Shown piece by piece: positions 26,439 to 32,662 of a stretch of 44,164 bases of DNA (positions within the stretch are counted from its first letter, which is position 1; each line of letters opens with the position of its first letter). The notes beneath the pieces are model-generated. The model was not told the DNA's origin and did no database searches. It saw only the letters and a program-made list of their open reading frames with translations. The position numbers and the translations under genes are program-made. This stretch comes from Oscillochloris sp. ZM17-4 (GTDB lineage: Bacteria; Chloroflexota; Chloroflexia; Chloroflexales; Chloroflexaceae): NCBI RefSeq assembly GCF_019599295.1, contig NZ_JAIEWN010000003.1, positions 55,497 to 99,660 on the forward strand, written 5' to 3'.

Positions 26439-27278
26439 ATGAGTGAGCTAGGTGCGCGGCTACGCCAGGCGCGTGAGGGCCAGGGGCTCTCGCTGGCCCA
26501 GGCGTCTGTCGACACCCGCATATTGCAGCAGTCACTGATAGCGCTTGAGGAGGGAGCCTACCAGCGCCTCCCCGGCGATGTTGTTATTCGCGGCTTCATC
26601 CGTAACTACGCCCAGTACCTTGCCCTCCCCGCCGATGAGCTGATCGAGCTCTACCGTCGCGAGCGCGGGGCCACCGATAAGATCCGGATCGTTCCGGCAA
26701 CCAACCCGCCCCGCAGCCGATCCTACGTCCTCCCCAGCTTCTTCGGCGTCTTCTTCGTCACCGTCGCGCTGATCGGCCTGGCCTATGTGACCCTGAACGC
26801 GATCGGGCGCATCGGCGATGGTGGCATCGCGAGCGTGGTGACGGTCGAGCCCTCGGCCACCGTCCCCCCGCCATCGCCGCTGCCCTCGCCCACCGCCGGG
26901 CGCGCCACCGCGATCGCCGCCGCCCCCATCTCCCCCGCGACGACGCCCGCCCCGGGGACGCCCACCGCAGGCCCGGCTGGCGGCGTCTCGTTCACCGCGA
27001 CGCAGACCGCCACCGCATCCGCGCCGATCATCGTCGAGCTGCGCATCGCCGCGCTGCGCGGCGATGAGAGCTCCTGGGTGCGCGTCCAGTCTGATGGCAA
27101 TACGATCTACGAGGGCACCATGAGCTCCGGTCAGCGCCAGGTCTTTGAGGCCCAGCGCCGCATCCTCATCCGCGCCGGCAACCCGCCGGCGGTCCTCGTC
27201 ACCGTCAACGGCCTGGAGCAAGGCCCGCTCGGACAGGTCTCCGGCCAGCCGGTGAACTGGCCCTGGCCGCCGAACTAG
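26439..27278 (+). CDS. RodZ-like HTH membrane protein
   Basis: A bitopic protein of 279 residues resembling RodZ, which links MreB to the envelope in cell-shape control. The N-terminal cytoplasmic HTH_25-type domain reads LGARLRQAREGQGLSLAQAS ... RGFIRNYAQYLALPADELI, a RodZ hallmark. A basic stretch and TM (VLPSFFGVFFVTVALIGLAYV, about 97-117) follow. Then come a Pro/Thr/Ala linker (150-195) and a C-terminal beta domain (IVELRIAALRGDESSWVRV ... DUF4115-like) ending GQPVNWPWPPN. No mre genes are nearby, so the shape role is inferred from family. There is no clear ribosome-binding site before ATG 26439. Confidence 0.8.
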   Translation: MSELGARLRQAREGQGLSLAQASVDTRILQQSLIALEEGAYQRLPGDVVIRGFIRNYAQYLALPADELIELYRRERGATDKIRIVPATNPPRSRSYVLPSFFGVFFVTVALIGLAYVTLNAIGRIGDGGIASVVTVEPSATVPPPSPLPSPTAGRATAIAAAPISPATTPAPGTPTAGPAGGVSFTATQTATASAPIIVELRIAALRGDESSWVRVQSDGNTIYEGTMSSGQRQVFEAQRRILIRAGNPPAVLVTVNGLEQGPLGQVSGQPVNWPWPPN

Positions 27279-27396
27279 AACACTGAGCCACTGAGCTCGT
27301 GAAGCGTGCGTGATCGCTGCGCCTTGTGGCGTTGCCCCAGGCTTAACCGTTCATCCGCGTGCGCAGCGCTGCTGCGATTCATAATCACCGAAATCT

Positions 27397-27894
27397 ATGG
27401 CAAGCGAACAAAGCTTCGACATCGAGTCCGACTTCGATCACCAGGAGCTGGTGAACGCCGTCGACCAGGCCCAGCGCGATATCCAGACCCGCTACGACCT
27501 CAAGGATACCAAGACGAGCCTGACGCTCAGCAAGACAGACCTGGTGATCGAGACCGATAACGAGATGTCGCTCACCAGCGTGCGCGATATCCTTGAGACG
27601 AAGACCCTGCGCCGCAAGCTCTCGCTCAAGATCTTCAGCTACGGCCCCGCCCTGGATGTCAGCGGCAGCCGGGTGCGCCAGGTGATCACCCTCCAGAAGG
27701 GCATCAACAGCGACCTCGCCAAGAAGATCGCCAAGCAGATCCGCGACCAGTTCCCCAAGATCCAGCCGCGCATCCAGGGCGATACGCTGCGCGTCGCCAG
27801 CAAGAGCCGCGATGATCTCCAGGCCGTGATCGCATTCATGCGCGAGCGCGAGGGCGATATCGAGGTTCCCCTCCAGTTTACGAATTTTCGCTAG
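27397..27894 (+). CDS. YajQ family cyclic-di-GMP/nucleotide-binding protein
   Basis: A protein of 165 residues, full length for YajQ (two ferredoxin-like domains). The start ASEQSFDIESDFDHQELVNA and the segments DLKDTKTSLTLSKTDLVIET, QVITLQKGINSDLAKKIAKQ and VASKSRDDLQAVIAFMRE are family signatures. Some YajQ members bind cyclic di-GMP and act as signal effectors; others have been linked to RNA or phage transcription, so the precise role is open. A CATAAT at 27380-27385 close before ATG 27397 suggests a very short leader. rimO follows after a hairpin. Confidence 0.92.
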   Translation: MASEQSFDIESDFDHQELVNAVDQAQRDIQTRYDLKDTKTSLTLSKTDLVIETDNEMSLTSVRDILETKTLRRKLSLKIFSYGPALDVSGSRVRQVITLQKGINSDLAKKIAKQIRDQFPKIQPRIQGDTLRVASKSRDDLQAVIAFMREREGDIEVPLQFTNFR

Positions 27895-27909
27895 AAGAAG
27901 GCCGGGAGG

Positions 27910-27935
27910 TTTGGGGAGGGCGTGCCCTCCCCAAA
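27910..27935. terminator. hairpin between yajQ and rimO
   Basis: TTTGGGGAGGGC (27910-27921) pairs with GCCCTCCCCAAA (27924-27935), 12 bp, 2-nt loop. It is extended by GGAGG/CCTCC with a small bulge. It sits 16 nt past the yajQ stop and 19 nt before the rimO ATG. Confidence 0.5.
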
Positions 27936-27953
27936 ACCCTCCCCTTCATTCGT

Positions 27954-29336
27954 ATGAAATACCACATAGTCACCCTTGGCTGTCCCAAGAACGCTGTCGA
28001 TAGCGAGGGCATGGACGGAATCCTCTCCGGCGAGGGCCACGCGCAGGCCGCCCGCGCCGATGACGCCGATGTGATCATCGTCAACACCTGTAGCTTCATC
28101 GCCGCCGCCCGCAGCGAGACGCTGAGCGTCCTCGGCGAGCTCGGCGCCCAGAAGCGCGAGGGCCAGCGCCTGATCGCCGCCGGCTGCATGGCCCAGAGCC
28201 ACGGCGACCTCGTCTCCGGCGTGGCCGGCGTCGATGCCACCCTCAGCACCCAGCAGTGGATGCGTATCGGCGAGCTGGTTGGCGAGCGTGCCAGCGCGAA
28301 CGGCAGGCAGGTGCCCGTGATCGGCCTTGAGCCTGCGGCAAAGGCCCCAACCCCCAGTGCCCAACCCCCAACCCCCAGCTCCTACGCCGACTGGCGCACG
28401 GCCCAGATCCGCCGCACCCGCAGCGCGCCCTCGGCCTACCTGAAGATCTCCGACGGCTGTAACCTGCGCTGCGCATTCTGCACCATCCCGAGCTTCAAGG
28501 GCGATATGGCCTCTAAGCCGGTCGGCTCCATCCTCGCCGAGGCTCAGGAGCTGGCCGCCCGTGGCGTGCGCGAGATCGTCCTGGTCGCCCAGCACCTCAC
28601 CGACTATGGCCGCGACCTGAAGATCACCGATGGCCTGGCCACGCTGCTCGATGAGCTCTGCCAGGTGCTCCCCGAGAATGTCTGGCTGCGCCTGATGTAC
28701 GCCTACCCCCACGGGGTCTCCGATCGGCTCATCCAGGTGATGGCCGACCGACGGCAGGTGCTGCCCTACCTCGATATGCCGCTGCAGCACGCCCACCCCG
28801 ACACGCTGCGCCGCATGCGTCGCCCCCCGGACGCCGACCGCACCCGTGGGATCATCCGCGACCTGCGCGCCGCCATGCCCGATATGGCCATGCGCTCGAC
28901 CTTTATCGTCGGCTTCCCCGGCGAGACGAGCGCCGAGTTCAAGGAGCTGCTCGCCTTCCTCGATGAGGTGCGCCTCGACCGGGTCGGCGCCTTCCGCTAC
29001 TCGCAGGAGCCGGGCACCCACGCCGCAACCCTGGCGGGGCAGGTGCGCCCGCAGGTGATCGAGAAGCGCTGGCACGAGCTGATGCAGCTCCAGCAGGGGA
29101 TCTCGCGCGAGCGTAGTCAGCACTGGCTTGGCCGTAGGATCGATGTGCTTGTTGAGGGTCATGGGACGGCGGATGACGGACGCCCGCTCGCGCTGGGCCG
29201 CTCGTTCCGCGACGCGCCGGAGGTTGATGGTCAGGTCTTCGTGTGGGGATCGCCGCCGGTTGGGGAGATTGTGACGGTACACGTCACGCAGGCGACAGAT
29301 TACGATCTGTGGGGGGAAATGAATGTTGAATGTTGA
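27954..29336 (+). CDS. rimO: ribosomal protein S12 methylthiotransferase RimO
   Basis: Radical-SAM enzyme of 460 residues that adds a methylthio group to an Asp of ribosomal protein S12. The N-terminal UPF0004 domain has LGCPKNAVDSEGM, VNTCSFI and AAGCMAQ, whose Cys ligate the second cluster. The radical-SAM motif CNLRCAFC follows in KISDGCNLRCAFCTIPSFKG. RSTFIVGFPGETSAEF is conserved, and a C-terminal TRAM domain (IDVLVEGHG onward) closes it. Two oddities: a Pro-rich insert KAPTPSAQPPTPSS (residues ~130-145) is made by CCCCCAA-type heptamers (28345-28378). The last residues MNVEC and the TGA stop are made by a GAATGTT array. Neither hits a conserved residue. The gene follows yajQ. Confidence 0.95.
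   Translation: MKYHIVTLGCPKNAVDSEGMDGILSGEGHAQAARADDADVIIVNTCSFIAAARSETLSVLGELGAQKREGQRLIAAGCMAQSHGDLVSGVAGVDATLSTQQWMRIGELVGERASANGRQVPVIGLEPAAKAPTPSAQPPTPSSYADWRTAQIRRTRSAPSAYLKISDGCNLRCAFCTIPSFKGDMASKPVGSILAEAQELAARGVREIVLVAQHLTDYGRDLKITDGLATLLDELCQVLPENVWLRLMYAYPHGVSDRLIQVMADRRQVLPYLDMPLQHAHPDTLRRMRRPPDADRTRGIIRDLRAAMPDMAMRSTFIVGFPGETSAEFKELLAFLDEVRLDRVGAFRYSQEPGTHAATLAGQVRPQVIEKRWHELMQLQQGISRERSQHWLGRRIDVLVEGHGTADDGRPLALGRSFRDAPEVDGQVFVWGSPPVGEIVTVHVTQATDYDLWGEMNVEC
28345..28378. repeat. heptamer array inside rimO
   Basis: About five 7-bp units of the type CCCCCAA/CCCCCAG, one degenerate (TGCCCAA), in frame between the two main RimO domains. They encode a Pro/Thr linker. Confidence 0.85.
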
Positions 29337-29382
29337 ATGTTGAATGTCACATTCAGCATTCAACATTCAGCATTCAACATTC
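29321..29382. repeat. facing heptamer arrays at the rimO end
   Basis: Four GAATGTT units (29321-29348, last GAATGTC) face five [A/G]CATTCA units (29349-29382), almost without a spacer, so a long imperfect hairpin is possible. The rimO stop TGA (29334-29336) is inside the left array. The convergent BlaI-type gene ends at 29386, just past the right array. Confidence 0.9.
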
Positions 29383-29385
29383 GCT

Positions 29386-29805
29386 TCAGGCGCCCGTGCG
29401 GCTCTGGATGGCCGACTGGAGCCGCTTGAGCTCGGTGGGGTTGTTGCGGGCCAGGTAGTCGACCATATACTCGATGGCCGTGTCGCTGTAGTCGTCCAGC
29501 AGGCCGTCGAGCACCTGTCGGACGACCATCGTCACGAAGTCCTCCTCCGAGATGGACGGGGCGTAGACGTAGGCGAGACCCTCGCGGTGCCGGTTGAGCA
29601 CGCCCTTCTCGGCCAGGCGGCTCATGGTCGTCATCACGGTGGTGTAGGCGATCTCGCGCTGGGCCGAGAGCCGGCGGTGAACCTTCTTGACGGTGCTGCG
29701 CTCATCCTGCCAGAGGATCTGCATGATCTCAGTCTCGAGCGGGCCGAGCACCTTCACGAGGCCATCCTTCGCCGGGCTGAAGCGGAAACGCATGTTGAGC
29801 GGCAT
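29386..29805 (-). CDS. BlaI/MecI-type winged-helix repressor
   Basis: A dimeric repressor of 139 residues. ATG 29805 is preferred over the GTG just upstream (29808), as AGGAG lies 7 bp before it. LGPLETEIMQILWQDERSTVKKVHRRL followed by AYTTVMTTMSRLAEKGVLNRHREGLAYVYAP is the winged-helix core (shown here in parts: GPLETEIMQILW, then TTVMTTMSRLAEKG). The C-terminal helices (MVVRQVLDGLLDDYSDTAIE) dimerise. In the classic system a BlaR1-type protease (M56) releases BlaI; none is adjacent. A TACATATGTC site lies in the 271-bp gap to the divergent polyprenyl synthetase gene. Confidence 0.9.
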   Translation of the reverse strand: MPLNMRFRFSPAKDGLVKVLGPLETEIMQILWQDERSTVKKVHRRLSAQREIAYTTVMTTMSRLAEKGVLNRHREGLAYVYAPSISEEDFVTMVVRQVLDGLLDDYSDTAIEYMVDYLARNNPTELKRLQSAIQSRTGA

Positions 29806-29902
29806 CACTGCACTCCTTTCAAGATTGTGGCTGCGACTTGCAGGCTTTCTGCGCTGGGCAACAGTCGTTGTGTGCTGCTTGTTGCCTGTGCTCCTACGGC
29901 CT

Positions 29903-29912
29903 TACATATGTC
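29903..29912. promoter_or_regulatory. candidate BlaI-type operator
   Basis: TACATATGTC differs from the symmetric TACATATGTA (BlaI/MecI core TACANNTGTA) at one base. A TGTAC follows at 29917-29921. It lies between the divergent repressor (29805) and the polyprenyl synthetase (30077) and could control either. Confidence 0.4.
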
Positions 29913-30076
29913 GCAGTGTACTAGTCTGGCCTCAGTCCGACAATGGATTTTGATTACGGCCTGGTTACAGAAGAGTTCGTACGCTTCGGGCTCGTAGCCC
30001 ATTGGGATGCGGAGAATACTATCGCATCTCGTACTATATCCAACGGTGGTGTGTAAGCCGTTTAGATGAGAACAGA

Positions 30077-31120
30077 ATGACACAACCTGACACTAAACCT
30101 GATACGCGCCAGCGTATCCAGGCCGCCATGCGCGCGGCCTTCCCCCAGGCCGAGGACCGGGTCGCCCGCTTCTATGCGATGCAGGAGTACCACCTCGGAT
30201 GGCGCGACCCGCAGCTCGCGCCGACGGATTCCGACCCTGGCAAGCTCATCCGCCCGCAGCTAGTGCTGCTCGCCTGCCGCGCCGCCGGCGGCGACCCGGC
30301 CCAGGCGCTGCCCCTGGCCGCCGGCATCCAGCTGCTCCACGACTTCACCCTCATCCACGATGACATCGAGGACGATAGCGACACGCGCCGCGGCCGGCCG
30401 ACGCTCTGGCACCTCTGGGGCCTCGCACAAGGGATCAACGCTGGCGACGGGATGTTTGTGATCGCGCACCTGGCGATCCACGGCCTCGTCGACGCCGGGG
30501 TGCCCGCCGAGCGGGTGCTGCGCGTCCTCCGCCGCTTCGACGAGGTGATCCTGCACGTCTGCGAGGGCCAGTTCCTCGATATCAGCTTCGAGGGCGACCT
30601 GTCGATCTCCCCCGAGGATTACCTGGCGATGATCGGGCGCAAGACGGCCGCCCTGATCGATGGGTCGGCGGCACTCGGCGCGATGGCCGCTGGCGCCGAT
30701 GATGCTACGGTCGCCGCCCTCGGCACCTTCGGCCGCAGCCTCGGGCTGGCCTTCCAGATCGAGGACGATATCCTGGGCATCTGGGGCGACCCCGAGCTCA
30801 CCGGGAAGCCGCGCGCGGCCGACCTCTACCGGCGCAAGCTCAGCCTGCCGGTGGTCCACGCCCTGCGTCACGCCGCCGACGCCGCTGATCTGGCGGCTAT
30901 CTACGCTCAGCCCGCGCCTGACGACGCGGCGGTGAGCCGCGCCCTGGCCATCCTCGACGCCGCCGGCTCGCGCCAGTACTGCACCGCGATGGCCGCCGAG
31001 CACCACCACGCCGCCCTCGCCGCTCTGGACGCGCTCGGCACCGGCGGCTCGCCCGAGGCGGCCGCCGCCCGCGCCCAGATCCGCGCCGTCGCCGAGAGCC
31101 TGCTTGGCCGGCAGTCGTAG
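30077..31120 (+). CDS. polyprenyl diphosphate synthase
   Basis: A trans-isoprenyl diphosphate synthase of 347 residues from ATG 30077; an upstream extension to 30002 reads through unstructured leader. The first Asp-rich motif is LIHDDIEDDSDTRRGRPT, and the second is FQIEDDILGIWGDPE. GKLIRPQLVLLACRAAGGDP and GMFVIAHLAIHGL support the fold. It condenses isopentenyl diphosphate onto an allylic primer. The product length (geranylgeranyl or longer) cannot be read with certainty. A link to the cruA carotenoid gene 10 kb away is possible. The 3' end overlaps the TTG start of the glycosyltransferase by 17 nt. Confidence 0.92.
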   Translation: MTQPDTKPDTRQRIQAAMRAAFPQAEDRVARFYAMQEYHLGWRDPQLAPTDSDPGKLIRPQLVLLACRAAGGDPAQALPLAAGIQLLHDFTLIHDDIEDDSDTRRGRPTLWHLWGLAQGINAGDGMFVIAHLAIHGLVDAGVPAERVLRVLRRFDEVILHVCEGQFLDISFEGDLSISPEDYLAMIGRKTAALIDGSAALGAMAAGADDATVAALGTFGRSLGLAFQIEDDILGIWGDPELTGKPRAADLYRRKLSLPVVHALRHAADAADLAAIYAQPAPDDAAVSRALAILDAAGSRQYCTAMAAEHHHAALAALDALGTGGSPEAAAARAQIRAVAESLLGRQS

Positions 31121-32393
31121 TGCCGTAAGGGCGCAGCAGCGCCGCGCTGCTGCGCCCTTACGCATCGCCTTCCTCACCGGCGAGTACCCGCCGCAGCCCG
31201 GCGGCGTTGGCGACTACACCCGCCAGCTCGGCCGCGCCCTGGCCGCCGATGGCCATCAGGTGGTGGCGATCACGATGAGGGACGGCTGCTTGGCGATCTA
31301 CGACCAGATCATGGATCGGCCCGACCTCGCCGAGCCATCTTTTGTCACCTTCCAGATGCTGCGCGATCCCCGGCCGCTCACCTGGTCGCCGCGCTCCTGG
31401 CGCTCCATCCGCACCGCCATCCACGTATGGCACCCCGACTGGCTGCATATTCAGTACCAGACCGGGGCCTATGCGATGAGCGCCGGCGTCAACCTGCTCC
31501 CCCGCTACCTGCGCCTCTTCCCGGAGCGCCCGCAGATCGCCGTGACCTTCCACGATCTGCTGGAGCCCTACCTCTTCCCCAAGGCCGGCCCCCTGCGCGC
31601 GTGGGTCAACCGCCGCCTCGCCGCTGACGCCGACGCGGTGGTGGCCACCAACGCCGCCGACGCGGATCGGCTGGCGGCCATGCGGCTGCGCGGCCCGGCC
31701 CTGGCGACGATCCCGATCGGCTCGAATATCGCTGTGGCCCCGCCCCCCGGCTACCGCCGCGCGGCCTGGCGCGAGCGCCTCGGCGTCGGCCCCGGCGAGC
31801 TCCTGGTGGCCTACTTCGGCCTGCTCTCGCGCAGCAAGGGGGCCGACCTGCTCGTCGAGGCGCTGTCCACCCTCGATAGTGCCACGCCCTGGCGGCTGCT
31901 GATCGTCGGCGGGGCCGCCATCGCCCCGCAGGATGTCGCCTTCGCCGCCGAGCTTGAGGCCCAGATCGCCCGCCTCGGCCTCGGCCAGCGCGTGATCCGC
32001 ACCGGGCACGTCGATGCGGCGGATGTCTCGGCCCATCTGCTGGCCGCCGACTGCGCCGCCCTGCCCTTCCGCGACGGAGCCTCGCTGCGGCGCGGGAGCC
32101 TGCTCGCCGCCCTCGCCCACGGCTGCCCGCTGCTCACCAGCGCCCCCGCCGATGCCGAGACCGCCGCCGCGCTAGGCGACGGGGCGGCCGCCATGCTCAC
32201 CCCCCCCGGCGACTGCGCCGCCCTGGCCGAGTCGCTCGCCCGCATCGCCGCATCCCCCGATCTGCGCGCCGACCTGGCCGCCGCCGGGCGCGCTGCCGCC
32301 GCCCCGTTCGGCTGGCCGCAGATCGCCCGCCAGCACGCCATGCTCTACGGGCGCGACGTATTGTTTCGGGCTGCCAGCTCCGCCGGGCCGTAA
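31104..32393 (+). CDS. GT4-type glycosyltransferase, N-terminus formed by a palindrome
   Basis: A GT-B fold glycosyltransferase of 429 residues. The conserved part begins RIAFLTGEYPPQPGGVGDYT, with the glycine loop. HIQYQTGAYAM and FHDLLEPYLFP follow. The C-terminal half has VAYFGLLSRSKGADLLVEAL, LLIVGGAA and PFRDGASLRRGSLLAALAHG in place of the EX7E region. The sugar and acceptor are unknown; surface glycan assembly is plausible given gmd. No ATG, GTG or TTG lies just before RIAFL. The only in-frame start is TTG 31104, inside the upstream gene, so residues ~8-20 (VRAQQRRAAAPLR) are translated from a 37-bp palindrome. The stop TAA lies in the loop of another hairpin. Confidence 0.83.
   Translation: MAGSRSAVRAQQRRAAAPLRIAFLTGEYPPQPGGVGDYTRQLGRALAADGHQVVAITMRDGCLAIYDQIMDRPDLAEPSFVTFQMLRDPRPLTWSPRSWRSIRTAIHVWHPDWLHIQYQTGAYAMSAGVNLLPRYLRLFPERPQIAVTFHDLLEPYLFPKAGPLRAWVNRRLAADADAVVATNAADADRLAAMRLRGPALATIPIGSNIAVAPPPGYRRAAWRERLGVGPGELLVAYFGLLSRSKGADLLVEALSTLDSATPWRLLIVGGAAIAPQDVAFAAELEAQIARLGLGQRVIRTGHVDAADVSAHLLAADCAALPFRDGASLRRGSLLAALAHGCPLLTSAPADAETAAALGDGAAAMLTPPGDCAALAESLARIAASPDLRADLAAAGRAAAAPFGWPQIARQHAMLYGRDVLFRAASSAGP
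31125..31161. repeat. 37-bp REP-like palindrome, copy 2
   Basis: Identical over 37 bp to 18302-18338. It starts 4 nt past the polyprenyl synthase stop and is read through as the glycosyltransferase N-terminus. Confidence 0.87.
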
Positions 32394-32485
32394 ACGGCCC
32401 GGCTGATCGACGAAGCCCCTGCGGGGCTGCCGCCATCAGCCCGCGAAGCGGGCGTTGTGGATCAGCCCGGCCGTTCACGGCCGGG
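32383..32485. repeat. compound four-hairpin palindrome
   Basis: In order: CCGGGCCG-TAAA-CGGCCCGG (32383-32402), AGCCCC-TGC-GGGGCT (32414-32428), GCCCGC-GAA-GCGGGC (32439-32453), CCCGGCCG-TTCA-CGGCCGGG (32466-32485). In addition 32395-32408 can pair with 32460-32473 (14 bp, one mismatch), which would enclose the middle two hairpins in a three-way junction. The glycosyltransferase TAA is the first loop. Confidence 0.75.
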
Positions 32486-32538
32486 TGCCTCGCGTATGCG
32501 CCGAAAACATACGCCGCACGCCCTGCTTTACGCATCGG

Positions 32539-32567
32539 TTGCAGCGCGCTGAGGCGCAGGCTATACT
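32539..32567 (+). promoter_or_regulatory. promoter of the GAF/cyclase-like gene
   Basis: TTGCAG (32539-32544), 17 bp, TATACT (32562-32567). The start codon at 32663 leaves a ~90-nt leader. It is the probable promoter of the 32.6-36.9 kb pair. Confidence 0.55.
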
Positions 32568-32662
32568 GTGCCCTATTGTGCCTGCTCGCCTATAGATGCA
32601 AACTCAGAGCCGCAATCCGTTCATCTCTCTGACGGACTCTGCGCTCATCGGGAAGGCCTGGC

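Noticed and set aside
32383-32485. tRNA or tmRNA gene at the multi-hairpin element
   Set aside because: It has three to four stems but no T-loop GTTCRA, no anticodon loop of 7 nt and no CCA-type acceptor layout.
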